Below, piece by piece: positions 46,796 through 57,009 of a stretch of DNA of 64,000 nucleotides. The stretch covers positions 1,365,692 through 1,429,691 of the forward strand of contig CAJNDS010002301.1 in NCBI GenBank assembly GCA_905221605.1. The letters are read 5' to 3'. A program made the translations under genes and the position numbers. A model generated the notes under the pieces. That model searched no databases. It had not been told where the DNA came from and saw only the letters and a list, made by a program, of their open reading frames with translations. The DNA is from Symbiodinium natans (lineage: Eukaryota; Sar; Dinophyceae; Suessiales; Symbiodiniaceae). Position 1 is the first letter of the stretch; every line of letters begins with the position of its first letter.

Positions 46796-47259
46796 AGTTT
46801 TTGTTTTGCATATTTTTGATAGGGGGCTTAGGGTTTAGGGTTGAGGGGTTTAGGGAGTTTAGGGTTTAGAGGGTTTAGGGTTTGGATTTACACATTTGTG
46901 TTTTTGTCCGCCTTTGTTTATGTGGTTTAGTGTTTGGAGTTTGGCCGTTCAACCTCATTACATCTATGGTGGTTTAAGCATGTCGGGCTTATAATGGTCT
47001 TGCTGGTTCAGAAGCTCGCTATTTTCTGATCGTATACGAGGCTTTCGGCTCCCGGGAGCCTTGGAATCGTCTGATGCGAGCCATGTGGAGGGTACACCAT
47101 CGTCTGTAGAGCTCCCAAGATTCCGAATCCGAAAGAGTTAAACCCTAAACCCTAAACCCTAAGGCATATAACTGCATGGCGAACGCGCCATCAGCTCGGC
47201 GTCCTCGCCTTGCAGCTCTCTCCCCCCAGTTGATTTGAGCACTGGCGCACGCTGGCCAG

Positions 47260-47420
47260 GATGAATAAGATCATCTTCATCAACAATGAGGCCGGCTGCA
47301 CTTTGAATCAGCGCTTCTGTCCGGTGAAGCACTTCTTCGTGGGTCGAGACTGGACGTCACTTCTAGATGCATCTCCTTCGAATCTCCTTGCGGATTGCGC
47401 GGTTCTTTTAACTGCCCTTG
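47260..47420 (+). CDS. exon with consensus GTGAGT donor
   Basis: Acceptor TGGCCAG, frame MNKIIFINNEAGCTLNQRFC then PVKHFFVGRDWTSLLDASPS and NLLADCAVLLTAL, donor GTGAGTAAG. Strong protein character. Unrecognised. Confidence 0.65.
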
Positions 47421-47481
47421 GTGAGTAAGTGCTCTAGGCCCTGTAGGCCACAGACGGAAGATGCAGAGATCAGCGCAGACA

Positions 47482-47585
47482 TGGGGGTTTCCGAAAATAG
47501 GGATGCCCTTTTTGGGGGGTCCCTGTAAGGGGAGTTCAGTTCTATTTGTGGTAAAACGGGTACTGTACTCCTATTTTGGGAAAAT
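47482..47585. mobile_element. family-8 element
   Basis: GGGGGTTTCCGAAAATAGGG, then TTTTTGGGGGGTCCCTGTAA, ending CTCCTATTTTGGGAAAATAC. Confidence 0.6.
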
Positions 47586-47629
47586 ACCCTAAACCCTAAA
47601 CCCTAAACCCTAAACCCTAAACCCTAAAC
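47586..47629 (-). repeat. CCCTAAA array
   Basis: Six units, ending four bases before the acceptor of the next exon. Confidence 0.9.
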
Positions 47630-47636
47630 GTGACAG

Positions 47637-47711
47637 GTGCAGAAGGAGGAAGGGCAGCATGTGGCCAGCTCAGCCTTTGGATGCAAGATCTGGGCGGCCC
47701 ATCGCATCCTT
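47637..47711 (+). CDS. exon
   Basis: Acceptor GTGACAG, frame VQKEEGQHVASSAFGCKIWA then AHRI. Confidence 0.6.
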
Positions 47712-47918
47712 GCGCGCATGACATCAGACATCATATATCATGTATAACATGGAGTATAGTTATATACAAACATATATATATATATGTTATATACTTCATC
47801 ACATATAATATGCACATGTCGAGCTCGCATGAAATGTGAAGCTTTCAGTTCCCTTTTCAGTTTCCCTTCCCCACCCCCCCACCCCCCCCCCCCCCCACCC
47901 CCACCCTTTCGGGGGTCA

Positions 47919-48010
47919 GAAGCTTCCCTTTGCTCCGACAATTTGAAAATTGACCTCCAACTCACAGCCATTGGGTCAGCCCATAGGGAGCAGTCACGTT
48001 TAGCCCAGAC
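47919..48010 (+). CDS. exon-like island
   Basis: Frame SEASLCSDNLKIDLQLTAIG then SAHREQSRLAQTCSW, followed by a decayed family-2 element (48005-48125). Confidence 0.45.
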
Positions 48011-48174
48011 CTGCAGTTGGGACTACATGAAACTGAAAATTGGGCTCATATACCCTAGAACTACCTCGACGACTACTGCTACAATACTGGTAAGGTCTAA
48101 AACCATAAACCTACTAAGGTTCGTTCATGGCCTAAACCCTGAACCCTAAACCCCTCCCAAGAAACCGCCTCCAG

Positions 48175-48270
48175 CGAGCAAAAAAGGAGTCTCGCGGAGT
48201 TAGTCGCGCCCTCGGCACTCCACTGCTGTGAAGCTTCGCTGCTGCTTTCCGACCCTGGCTTTGGGCTTAA
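48175..48270 (+). CDS. exon-like island
   Basis: Acceptor GCCTCCAG, frame EQKRSLAELVAPSALHCCEA then SLLLSDPG. Confidence 0.45.
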
Positions 48271-48420
48271 GTTCGGCTTCAGGCTTCAGAGTACAAAGGG
48301 CTATAAGGGCTTAAGGGTTGAGAGTTTAGGGGTTAGGGTTTAGGGGGCTTTAGGGTTTGGAGCATAAAGGGCTATAAAGGTGCTTGAGGGTTTCGAGTAT
48401 GAAGGGGCTCAGGGCTTAAG

Positions 48421-48552
48421 GGTGCTCTGCGTTGTGTACTGGAGCGCTGGAGTTTCGACTTCCAGGTTTTTGGGGTTGGCTTGTGGAGCGCCTCCGCAGG
48501 CGAGAGGCATGATCTAGTCACGTCTGACGGAGGCTTTGCGCAGGATCCCTCA
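48421..48552 (+). CDS. possible exon
   Basis: Frame GALRCVLERWSFDFQVFGVG then LWSASAGERHDLVTSDGGFA and QDPS, stop TGA. Confidence 0.4.
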
Positions 48553-48707
48553 TGAAAGTCCTCTAATGTTGATCCTTTAAGGCATCCTATCTGCATATAC
48601 CTATAGCTATAAACTTAAATATCGATAGATCTATATCTCTGTCAGTATCTATATTTATCTCTATGTATGTCTATATATACCCGTGTTCAACCGGACCCTA
48701 AATTTAG

Positions 48708-48800
48708 GGAAGCTATTGCCTGCCAATCGCTCTTAGGTCCGGCTTTGTTTGGGTTTGTCAGCGCGGAGGAGCTAGAGGACGATGAGAGTCCGTTTGACAG
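48708..48800 (+). CDS. exon
   Basis: Acceptor AATTTAG, frame EAIACQSLLGPALFGFVSAE then ELEDDESPFDR, donor GTACGG. Acidic tail. Confidence 0.65.
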
Positions 48801-49161
48801 GTACGGCGGTGTGGGTTTTAGGGCTTTAGGGTTTATAGGGTTCTCTGGGGTTCTAGGGTTTCAGGGTTCCCTGGGTTTTTTAGGGTTTAAGGGTTTAGGG
48901 CTTACAGGTTTCTAGGGTTCCTTGGAGGGAACCCCGAAGCCAGGACCCTTAAGCCTGTAATGATTTCCACAGACCCACCCCCCCCCCCCCCTCCCCGCTT
49001 TTGCTTTGGGGCTTTAGGGTTTAGGGTTTAGGGCTAGGGGTTGTCAAACTGTAGGGTGTATAGGGTTAGCGTTTGAAAGACAGCACGCTTGCCTTTTTGG
49101 CCATGGCAATTCAGGCAGGGGGTGACCTCCCCATTTCATGAATCGTCTAGCTGCGTGGCAG

Positions 49162-49243
49162 GCCCGTGCCAACGTTCTCCCTGTGGCCAGTGCCGCAATA
49201 CAGCTTCACCGACCACTTCTCCGCCTTCTGCCTGGAGCCTTGA
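49162..49243 (+). CDS. possible terminal exon
   Basis: Acceptor CGTGGCAG, frame PVPTFSLWPVPQYSFTDHFS then AFCLEP, stop TGA. Confidence 0.5.
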
Positions 49244-49613
49244 AGGAGGGAGGGGCGTCGGGGCCCTTCTCTAGGGGCTGATTCTATGACTTTGGAAAGG
49301 GTGACACCCAGTTTTCTTGAAACCTTTTATGTTGTATGCTGGATGGTAGAAGTCGGTAGTTCCCCCCCTAGGGTTTATATAGGGTTTAGGGCCCCTAGTT
49401 TGTGCGAACTTCCAGGGTTGTTTTTTTGGGTACTGCACGCAGGCAGCTGCATCGAACCTGCTGTTAGCTTAGATATGTGAAGCCCAAAAACCACCCGAAA
49501 CCCGAAACCCGAAACCCGAAACCCGCTAAACCCTAAACCCTAAAACCTAAACCCTAAACCTTGGTCCGAAGGCTCCGAGACTCAGGGTTTTGGTCAACCC
49601 CACTCCCACTCAG

Positions 49614-49674
49614 GCTTTGCCTCCCTGCTCATCAAGCCGGAGGTCGTGAGCACCCATGCTCGGGCGCTCAAACA
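49614..49674 (+). CDS. exon
   Basis: Acceptor CCCACTCAG, frame FASLLIKPEVVSTHARALKQ. Donor within the G-rich run downstream. Confidence 0.6.
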
Positions 49675-50176
49675 GGGGGGGTTGAGGGTTTGGGAGACGG
49701 GGGGGGGGGGGGCGGGGGGTTGAAGACTTTCAAACCCTAAGCCCTAAACCCCCATAAACCCTAAACCCAAAATGGGTCTCAGGGTTTCGAGGGTTCTGAG
49801 GTCAGGGCTCAGGGTTTTTTAGGGGGTTGTTGCGCCGAACTGGCTCTGGCGCTTGCAGGGGCTGAGGGAGTCGATTCTGCCTACATATATGCATAGACAT
49901 ACATCCATACATGCACACATACACATGCACATATACATTTGCAGTATACATATTCTATATATATATATGTATATGTATACATATACATATATATATATAT
50001 ATATACATATTCAGAAGACACTATGTCCAGTTCACAGCTTAGGTATTTAAGTCTTGCAGACTTCATCCCCACATGGGCTGCTCGGGGCTGCAGAAGTGCC
50101 CTCAAGGTTTGAGCCTCCACATCACGAGGCTGCCTCTGTTCCTCTAGCTTCTGGAGTCATTTCCCTCGCCTTCCAC

Positions 50177-50200
50177 CCCCCCCCCCCCCCCCCCCCCCCC
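50177..50200. repeat. poly-C tract in acceptor position
   Basis: About 24 C ending 10 bp before the CCCCTCAG acceptor, acting as an extreme polypyrimidine tract. Confidence 0.7.
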
Positions 50201-50211
50201 AAACCCCTCAG

Positions 50212-50441
50212 AACTTCACCACCGGAGGGCTGCGTATGATTCAGAGGTCGGCCACACAGAGCATCCCTTTCAGAGTACTCGTACTTGTCTGGAGTCCCTC
50301 AAGCGCTTGTCGGCGGCATTGCCCGAAAACTGCGGCGCTTTTTTGAGGTGGCGCTGGCGGAAGAGTGCTTGTGGTTGCTGCTCAGCTGCACTTACACATT
50401 GGCGCCCCTGATCTCTCAAAGGAAGCAAGCTAGCACCGCTT
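50212..50441 (+). CDS. one or two overlapping exons
   Basis: Frame A, after CCCCTCAG, reads NFTTGGLRMIQRSATQSIPF and ends at a GTACTC donor (50274). Frame B, after CTTTCAG, reads YSYLSGVPQALVGGIARKLR then RFFEVALAEECLWLLLSCTY and ends TGA. Both look coding; they may be alternative, or one frame is wrong. Confidence 0.5.
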
Positions 50442-50597
50442 GACGTGAGGTGGAAAGCGATAGACATGTAGTCGCTGGCGTTGCTGCATGAATGCTTTGA
50501 AGTTGGGCGTCTGTCAAGTGCTCCCCATTACGATAACATATCCTGGCCACAATAACAGCATGTCCGCTACCCTGTCATGCACCTGTTCGTGTAGCAG

Positions 50598-50675
50598 TTG
50601 CTGAAGACGGCCAGAATCACAGAAATAATTGTCCGAAGGCTGTCCCAGAGCATCTACAACCTGAAGTACACGGAG
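50598..50675 (+). CDS. exon
   Basis: Acceptor GTAGCAG, 26 codons LLKTARITEIIVRRLSQSIY then NLKYTE, followed by a possible GC donor; the frame also stays open to about 50720, where a family-4-like element begins. Confidence 0.6.
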
Positions 50676-50721
50676 GCTTGGGAAAGGATCCCCCTTCGCG
50701 TCTCCAGGGCTTTAAGGATCT

Positions 50722-50790
50722 GTCATATACTAGCAGTCCTTCATAGGGATTGTAGTACCCCCTATGATAATCCCTATTAAGGACTGCTTC
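50722..50790. mobile_element. family-4 element, partial
   Basis: CATACTAGCAGTCCTTCATA and TCCCTATTAAGGACTGCTTC pair with each other and match the inner part of 7438 and 55629 copies; outer ends are missing. Confidence 0.5.
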
Positions 50791-50844
50791 GACTGCACGT
50801 ACGTTGCTTTCCACTTCAGCTCTGGCAATGATCAAGCATCTGTC
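50782..50844 (+). CDS. exon upstream of a family-2 element
   Basis: Frame DCFDCTYVAFHFSSGNDQAS ends where CCCTTGGGGAC begins. Confidence 0.5.
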
Positions 50845-50954
50845 CCTTGGGGACGACATGAACCCTAAAAGGGTTTATGGTTCATATACCTTCATAGGAA
50901 GTATAGTAGTATAGGGTATTAACCCCTATTTTAGGGTTCATTTGGTCCCCAAGG
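50845..50954 (+). mobile_element. family-2 element between two exons
   Basis: CTTGGGGACGACATGAACCC at the left, GGGTTCATTTGGTCCCCAAG at the right, about 110 bp. Confidence 0.75.
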
Positions 50955-50972
50955 TCCTCCACGCCCCTCCAG

Positions 50973-51070
50973 CAGTTCTATGATAGAACTGCAGGCCCTC
51001 CGGCTAGACTACTTCATGCAGTTGCAGAAGGAGGTGATCGAAATCACGTCGGGGCCTGAGATTTTCAATC
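50973..51070 (+). CDS. exon downstream of a family-2 element
   Basis: Acceptor CCCCTCCAG, frame SSMIELQALRLDYFMQLQKE then VIEITSGPEIFN, donor GTCGTG. Helical and strongly coding. Confidence 0.65.
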
Positions 51071-51579
51071 GTCGTGCTGCATCCCCCATCCCTACACAAG
51101 CCCGCTCAAACTCTTCAACAATCCCCTACCCTTGATTCAGGGCTTCTAGCTCTCACTATTGCTACTTTGAGGGCTACTTGTGTGGGGGGGGGGGGGGGCA
51201 GGAGGAGTGGCCCAGCCCAGGGGCTGCTCTGCATGCTGCTGATGATATATATATATATAAGTATAAATATATAAGTATATATATATATAAGTATATATAT
51301 ATATATAGATGTATATAAGCTAGGATTCCGAGCCCCCCCCCCCACCCCCCCTTCCCTTGCAAGCACCCCATTTTTTCCGAGCCGAAACGCGACATTTGAG
51401 TCCCAGCTAGAAGTCGAAACCGCACCACCTACTTCAGTCATGCCCTGACGATCGCAAGAACAGTTTTCATATCATTTGGATCGATGTCATGAGGTGCTCC
51501 TGGGATCTTCGGCCCCCCAAAACTTGTATAGGACAGTCCCGGTGCCCAACACACTCAGGTCTCTGCGTGTGAAGGAGCA

Positions 51580-51981
51580 GTGGGTTTCGTGGGCGCGTTT
51601 CGCTGCTGTATGTGTGTGCAAGAGAGAGGGGACTTGCAAATGGAGTTCGCAATATTTGACACTCTTTTGGCAGGAGCGATGCATGGGGAGCTGGTACTTT
51701 TGACAACATACGCTAGTCAGTACGGGTATTTCAGGTACACCGTATACTTGTGCGTCATAAGTCAGCCAGGGAAAATGCTCATGCTTGGGCGCTCAATGAG
51801 CTACCTGTGCTTCAGCCAGGTGAAGAAGCTCCAGAAGATCATGCTGCAGCATTTCACAAACGTCGCTCAAGCCGCACATGATCAAACTTTTTCTAATGAC
51901 GGCAGCATGGTTCGAGCCTACACCCGACGCATGGCCGCCGTGGACATTCTGCAATCTCAGTCTCCTGTTTTACTGCGCTAG
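51580..51981 (+). CDS. 133-codon open frame, possibly several exons
   Basis: Contains FAIFDTLLAGAMHGELVLLT, YGYFRYTVYLCVIS (hydrophobic, possibly membrane) and FSQVKKLQKIMLQHFTNVAQ. No inner repeats interrupt it. A second frame overlaps from 51878. Unrecognised. Confidence 0.45.
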   Translation: MGFVGAFRCCMCVQERGDLQMEFAIFDTLLAGAMHGELVLLTTYASQYGYFRYTVYLCVISQPGKMLMLGRSMSYLCFSQVKKLQKIMLQHFTNVAQAAHDQTFSNDGSMVRAYTRRMAAVDILQSQSPVLLR

Positions 51982-52222
51982 GAGCCTTGCAGTGCGTGGT
52001 GAGCTTGTGCCTTCTGACAGGGTACCCAGAGTGGAGGTGAAAGCAAAGTGTTCGTTGCCCAAGGTTGGAAAAGGATGGTTCTCCATCCATGAGACAAACC
52101 CCGACACGTACAGACAGGCGCTGCCTTTACCTCTTGATCCGAATCACTGGACGAGTCTTCCCCTGCGGCCGTGGGCGAGTATGTCCTGCAGAAGGTATCT
52201 CCCGTTGTCTTATGAAGTACTA

Positions 52223-52322
52223 GGTAGGCCCTTGGGACATTTCAACTTTTCCCTTATTGGGTTTAAGAGCATAATAATATCTAGGAATATCTTTCAGAGG
52301 GTCTTAAGGGCCATATCCGAGA
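52223..52322 (+). mobile_element. family-6 element, GT...AG ended
   Basis: GTAGGCCCTTGGGACATTTC to GGGCCATATCCGAG. It lies between open frames (YEVLG upstream). Confidence 0.7.
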
Positions 52323-52334
52323 GCAGTGAGTCTT

Positions 52335-52432
52335 TTCAACCCAGCATGTCGGACAGGGAAAGATGCGGAAGCTGCTGGCTGTCATTCGCTTCGTCATGCA
52401 GGCTGTGCAGCACATAGGGCATGGCTTTCCGT
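52335..52432 (+). CDS. exon
   Basis: Acceptor CAACCCAG, frame HVGQGKMRKLLAVIRFVMQA then VQHIGHGFP. Amphipathic and hydrophobic. TTTAGGG units follow. Confidence 0.6.
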
Positions 52433-52464
52433 GGTTTAGGGTTTAGGGTTTAGGGTTTACATAG

Positions 52465-52610
52465 ATGAATCAGGAAAGTCACTCGTTGAAAGCACAGTCA
52501 TTGTGCTATGCGAAACGGCATGACCCCTGGCCCGAGGACACGCTGCGGTACTTTGCCTTGGATTCTGTCGCTCACTACTGCGAGGGCCTGGAGAGGCTCG
52601 TGGGACCCAA
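52465..52610 (+). CDS. exon between two TTTAGGG arrays
   Basis: Acceptor TACATAG, frame MNQESHSLKAQSLCYAKRHD then PWPEDTLRYFALDSVAHYCE and GLERLVGP, donor GTGGTT. Strong coding character. Confidence 0.65.
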
Positions 52611-52615
52611 GTGGT

Positions 52616-52672
52616 TGGGTTTAGGGTTTAGGGTTTAGGGTTTAGGGTTTAGGGTTTAGGGTTTAGGGTTTC
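52616..52672 (+). repeat. TTTAGGG array
   Basis: Eight perfect units directly after the exon donor. Confidence 0.9.
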
Positions 52673-52675
52673 TTC

Positions 52676-52831
52676 GTGGGCGAGAGGCAGAGTCACCAAA
52701 GCACCCCCAAAGCCCAAATGGTTGATGAGACGATGTCCCGCCCCTGCTCATCGTCCATGCTGCACTTGTTGTGCAATCTCCTCAAGGCGCAGGAGATGAC
52801 AAGCGAAATGCATAGCATCAATTGCTGGCAG
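52676..52831 (+). CDS. exon
   Basis: Frame GERQSHQSTPKAQMVDETMS then RPCSSSMLHLLCNLLKAQEM and TSEMHSINCWQ, donor GTACTG. The acceptor within TTTCTTCGTGGGCGAG is unclear. Confidence 0.55.
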
Positions 52832-53039
52832 GTACTGTCCAGCAAGTGTGGATGTGCAACTGGGTCGCAGATTGACAATGTTGGATTATGATGTATGTCT
52901 TGACTGTTGGCGATCGTTGCCCAGCTCACCCGCTCAGCCATCCTAGACAGCCCTTCATACCCTCTGAATCCGACAAGCTATATAAACACCTCCAAAGCCT
53001 TCCTGAACCCTAAAACCCTACACCATAAACCCTCAACCC

Positions 53040-53092
53040 TAAACCCCAAACCCCAAACCCCAAACCCTAAACCCTAAACCCTAAACCCTAAT
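53040..53092 (-). repeat. CCCTAAA/CCCCAAA array
   Basis: Mixed units ending just before the next exon. Confidence 0.85.
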
Positions 53093-53107
53093 CGCGCGCC
53101 CAGGCAG

Positions 53108-53191
53108 GATCTCCTCCATGTCGAGGCCACCTTTGGCGCACCCGACCCGGAGGCGGGCAAAGCCGCCCCACGCCTCTTCCACAAGGCGGGA
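53108..53191 (+). CDS. exon
   Basis: Acceptor CCAGGCAG, 28 codons DLLHVEATFGAPDPEAGKAA then PRLFHKAG, donor GTTGTT. Very clear codon character. Confidence 0.7.
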
Positions 53192-53457
53192 GTTGTTTGG
53201 CTGGCCTTGCTTGGGTGCACATGTTGTGGTTTCCATAGGGGTTTAGGGTTTGGGGTTTAGGGTTTAGGGTTTAGGGCTTAGGGAGCCGATTTGGGTTCGT
53301 ATGATACTTCTTCTGAAGCTGGTAGGACGGCTCCAGGGTTCCGGGCTTGCTGTACGGAGCTCTGTCTGGGACCTCTATAGGGGGGCTGATCAGTTTTCGG
53401 GGGGCTTGGGGCTTGGGAGTTTAGGGTCGAGTTTAGGGTTGATACCCATGTACAAAG

Positions 53458-53581
53458 GGAGGTTGGATCCTTTGATGGCAAGGCCGGCGGCCTCGTGTTT
53501 TTCAAGGTGGGTAGTGAGAGACAGCGGACCTTCAAACTGAGCCCGTGGTTCCTCAAACACAAGCCTGACATGGCGGTCTAA
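53458..53581 (+). CDS. possible terminal exon
   Basis: Frame EVGSFDGKAGGLVFFKVGSE then RQRTFKLSPWFLKHKPDMAV, stop TAA. A GTGGGT donor after LVFFK is an alternative end. Confidence 0.6.
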
Positions 53582-53605
53582 TAGCCCATGCTGGTAAGCC
53601 AACAG

Positions 53606-53669
53606 GCGGCATGCTCCTTCATGGAAGCCCAGCGGCACCTGCGGACACAAACAGGCGCCACCTGGGTCA
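53606..53669 (+). CDS. exon-like island
   Basis: Acceptor CCAACAG, frame AACSFMEAQRHLRTQTGATW then V, with a GTACAT donor, or TAG at 53683. Confidence 0.55.
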
Positions 53670-54107
53670 AGTACATCGTGTGTTAGGATCTGCCCCTCCC
53701 CGGAAGTCGACAGGGCCTCTGAACAAGAGCTGGGTGTATGTAGGACCTTGGGGGATGTTTCCCTTACATGGGCTTTACAGGGGATTTGGGGAGCTTGTTA
53801 GCTTGGAATATCTTCGAACATGCTCAGCTTGTTTTCGAGGCTGGGCTGACTTGGTGATAGTCTTGCTGGAGCCTTTTCTGATATCTTAGTGGCAACTCTC
53901 GGTGTCTGGGGGGTTTAGGTAGGGCTGAAGTTTTGGGTGAGAGGGCTTTCAAACCCTAAACAGCACGGTCTCCACAAGCACAGGAAGTTTGGGCGCTGGT
54001 GGGCTGTAGGGTTCCAAAATAGAAATTCGGTTGTATAGGTTTCTTTCTATATCAAACTTAGCTCTGTAAACCCTAAAGCCTAAACCCTAAACCCTAAACC
54101 CCCCAAG

Positions 54108-54190
54108 TACACGAAACGCAGCGCCAGGCGCCACCAGCGCCAGCGCTCCTGCCACCCAGCCAGCTGTCGGTGGGGCGGTGGCAGTCCCAG
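54108..54190 (+). CDS. exon
   Basis: Acceptor CCCCAAG, frame TRNAAPGATSASAPATQPAV then GGAVAVP, donor GTGGGG. Ala/Pro-rich linker. Confidence 0.6.
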
Positions 54191-54219
54191 GTGGGGGCGC
54201 AGGGTCATTAAACGATTAG

Positions 54220-54365
54220 GGTTTTAGGTTTCGGGTTTAGGGTTTAGGGTTTAGGGGTAGGGTTTAGGGTTTAGGGTGTTTGTTAGGCTTTAGGGTTTAG
54301 GGTTTAGGGTTTAGGGTTTAGGGTTTAGGGTTTGGGGTTTGGGGTTTAGGGTTTAGGGTTTAGGG
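54220..54365 (+). repeat. TTTAGGG array with variants
   Basis: Two blocks of TTTAGGG units broken by GTGTTTGTTAGGC. Confidence 0.85.
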
Positions 54366-54399
54366 TGAATGTCCTTCCCAGACAAACTAGCCCCTTCGT

Positions 54400-54900
54400 G
54401 TCGGCCCGTAGTTGGTCGCTTTTGTTAAGTCCCTAATCCCTATAACCCCGAATCTCTAAACTGTAATCCCTCAACCCGAAATCCTCAACCCTAGTGCCCT
54501 AGTGCGAGTGCAGAAGGTCTGTTTGTCCAGGAGTCCATCTGATTAAAAGCAAGCTCTGCTTAGTATGGTTTGGGGGGACACATTCTTCCGAGCCAGAGCT
54601 CTAGCTCGACCCTCTCGGTAAGCCCTCTTGCTCCATGAAAGGTCAGGAGTTGCAGAAACGAGCCTCATCAGCCTCCATACCGCAAACCTTCTATATCGCC
54701 ACCCTGCCATGTCTCACCTCCCCCCCGCGGCAAGCATGGATATGCCAAAAAAAGCAGTGAACTTGTAGGGTTGAGGGTGTTTTTTCTTGGGGGGGGGGGG
54801 GGGTTTTCATGCTTTTTGCATATTAGAGTCTTCTCCTAAGGTACCTTGCCTTTGTAAGCCCTATGCCCGACACCCTCTCCCCACACCCGAGACCCTAAAC
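54400..54900. other. no gene seen
   Basis: Unique DNA with a few degenerate CCCTAA units and a poly-G run (54788-54804). No frame worth calling. Confidence 0.4.
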
Positions 54901-54979
54901 CCTAAGCCCTAAGCCCTAAACCCTAAACCCTAATTAAACCCTAAACCCGAAAGCCCAACCCGAAACCCTCTGCCTGTAG

Positions 54980-55053
54980 GAGCCGATGCCGTCCTCGACA
55001 CAGGCGAGGGTGCCGCGGCACGGGAGCCCGAGACCCAGCTTATTTGGGAGGAA
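54980..55053 (+). CDS. exon
   Basis: Acceptor GCCTGTAG, frame [20 protein letters not shown] then IWEE. It is followed by a TA microsatellite (55056-55195). CCCTAAA units upstream. Confidence 0.65.
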
Positions 55054-55275
55054 TATATATATATATATTTATTTATTTATTTGTATATATATATATACAT
55101 ATATATATATATACATGTATGTGTATATATATATATATATGTATGTACATATTATGTGTATACATGCATATGTACTCATATATATATATATATATCTGTA
55201 TGCACTTGTTGTTTGCGGGCTTATTCGTGTGTATTGATTTTATTTGCATTTTGATTTCCTCGCTCTTTTTAGCAG

Positions 55276-55452
55276 GCATACATGACAGAAGAACGAGAGA
55301 AGAAGAAGACAAGTAACAAGAGTAGTGTGAAGAGCGAGGGCGAGGGCGGGAGCATGGCAGGAGGCGGGTGGAGGACAGTGAAAAGCACAGTGGTGGCCGT
55401 GCTTCGCATTTTCTACAACTCCGCTTGGACTTCCCTTATGCCCCTCTCATAG
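55276..55452 (+). CDS. exon, possible C-terminus
   Basis: Acceptor TTTTAGCAG, 58 codons AYMTEEREKKKTSNKSSVKS then EGEGGSMAGGGWRTVKSTVV and AVLRIFYNSAWTSLMPLS, stop TAG. Basic/acidic linker then a hydrophobic end. Confidence 0.65.
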   Translation, partial: AYMTEEREKKKTSNKSSVKSEGEGGSMAGGGWRTVKSTVVAVLRIFYNSAWTSLMPLS

Positions 55453-55628
55453 CCCTTACCCCCCCCCCCCCCCCTGTAGCCCCTGTTCTCGCCCTTAGAC
55501 CACCCCCTTAACTCCGGGGGTGTGCGTGCTGCAATTGGGGAAGTGGTGCTGCCCGGAACCTTGAGAGGCCTAACCAAAGGAGCAGAGGGGCGATCCCTGC
55601 AACCGTAAACCCATTCCTCCACATACCT

Positions 55629-55734
55629 TGGGATGTTCCCCCATACTAGCAACAGGCCTTAATGGGCATTATATGTGGGGTCTTGTAATCCCCAATAAGG
55701 GCTGTTAGTAGAAGGGGGCACATCCCAACACATT
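55629..55734. mobile_element. family-4 inverted-repeat element
   Basis: TTGGGATGTTCCCCCATACT at the left, AGTAGAAGGGGGCACATCCCAA at the right (last 20: TAGAAGGGGGCACATCCCAA), about 106 bp. Confidence 0.75.
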
Positions 55735-55855
55735 CCCAAAGCCCCAACCCCTAAACCCCCAATCCCTATGCTCCTATATGCCTCAAACCTGCAGGGTTGA
55801 GGGCTTACGCACCCCATAAGGCCCCCCTGAACACCTAAACCCCCAGACTCCCGTT

Positions 55856-55945
55856 CTAAACCCTAAACCCTAAACCCTAAACCCTAAACCCTAAACCCTA
55901 AACCCCAAACCCTAAACCCTAAACCCTAAACCCTAAACCCTAAAC
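55856..55945 (-). repeat. CCCTAAA array
   Basis: About 13 units with one CCCCAAA. Confidence 0.9.
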
Positions 55946-55963
55946 CTCTGCTCCTCCCCTGAG

Positions 55964-56022
55964 GCCGAGTCAAGGCCTCTTCATTCTCGAGTTGAAGCAC
56001 AGCCCGGCACTGAATGTGACGA
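55964..56022 (+). CDS. exon-like island
   Basis: Frame AESRPLHSRVEAQPGTECDE after CCCTGAG. Confidence 0.45.
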
Positions 56023-56425
56023 GGGGGGGGGTGGGGGGTTGCGAATATACGGGGGTTGACGTCCCCCCCCCCCTCCCCCAATAGGGTTTAGGGTTTAGGC
56101 TTGGGGGTTCAGGGAAGAGGGTTGTACGATATTCAGGAGTGCCTTTTGGGGTCCTTACTATAAGGGAATCCTACTATTTGCTGGTCTTGAGGGTTTCGGG
56201 CTGAGGGCTTAGTGTTTACGGGCTAGGTGTTGGAGCGTAGGGCTCACTAGCCACAGCCGAGCCCGATAGGTGCCAACCCTACGACATTCCAACCCCTCAA
56301 CTAAAACATAGTTCGCCTGTGAGCCGTGAGCCCTGGAATCCGTCCATCTCTAAATAGGCCCGCCTGTCTGGAAGCCCGAGCGGCTACACCGCGAGCTGCG
56401 AGACGTGCAAAGTGCGATGTAACCT

Positions 56426-56429
<4 letters not shown>

Positions 56430-56467
<38 letters not shown>
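56430..56467. repeat. (TG)n microsatellite
   Basis: About 19 GT units. Confidence 0.9.
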
Positions 56468-56468
<1 letters not shown>

Positions 56469-56514
56469 CTTGTACAAGTAAACAGCAGGGCCGGCTGAGA
56501 CATCTGGCATGAAG

Positions 56515-56571
56515 ATGCGGCTCCCAGGCGACGACAAGCAGAACTTCATCTACTCCTCGGATGGCATGCAG
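56515..56571 (+). CDS. exon upstream of a family-8-containing intron
   Basis: Acceptor GGCATGAAG, 19 codons MRLPGDDKQNFIYSSDGMQ, donor GTGGGG, phase 0. Confidence 0.65.
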
Positions 56572-56691
56572 GTGGGGATCCTTCTGAATCGTTTCCCCAG
56601 AAGATGTGGGGGGTTTTGCGATATTAGGGGGTACCTTATTGAGGTCCTTATATTATAGTATGAGGGGACAAAACCTACTTGGGGGTCTAAG
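56572..56691 (+). mobile_element. intron made largely of a family-8 element
   Basis: A 120-nt GT-AG interval. From 56603 it is family 8: GGGGGGTTTTGCGATATTAG, GGTACCTTATTGAGGTCCTT, then CCTACTTGGGGGTCTAAG. Flanking exons are both phase 0. Confidence 0.65.
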
Positions 56692-56751
56692 AACATGCCA
56701 CCCTGCGAACATGCCAGCGCCATGCTGCGGCTACGCGCGGTCGAGATCTGG
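56692..56751 (+). CDS. exon downstream of a family-8-containing intron
   Basis: Acceptor GTCTAAG, exactly 20 codons NMPPCEHASAMLRLRAVEIW, donor GTGATT. Confidence 0.65.
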
Positions 56752-56844
56752 GTGATTTCGGGTTTAAGGTTTTTTTGTTTTTTTGCGTTTAGGGTTTAAG
56801 GCTTTTTTTGAAGGCTTGTGAGACAGTAAGACCCCCATGGCCAG

Positions 56845-56928
56845 GTCATCGACGTGTGCAAGAAAGTCTTGGAGCAGGGGTGGGAATCTCAGGTCATTGT
56901 TGCAAAACAATGCAAAGCAGCTTTGCAT
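56845..56928 (+). CDS. exon
   Basis: Acceptor ATGGCCAG, 28 codons VIDVCKKVLEQGWESQVIVA then KQCKAALH, donor GTGCGT. Strong coding character. Confidence 0.7.
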
Positions 56929-57009
56929 GTGCGTTTGGGACTTTAGGGTTTATAGAGTCTAGGGTAAACCTTATAAGGGTTGGTGTATCTGCATCGGAGA
57001 CCACGTGAG

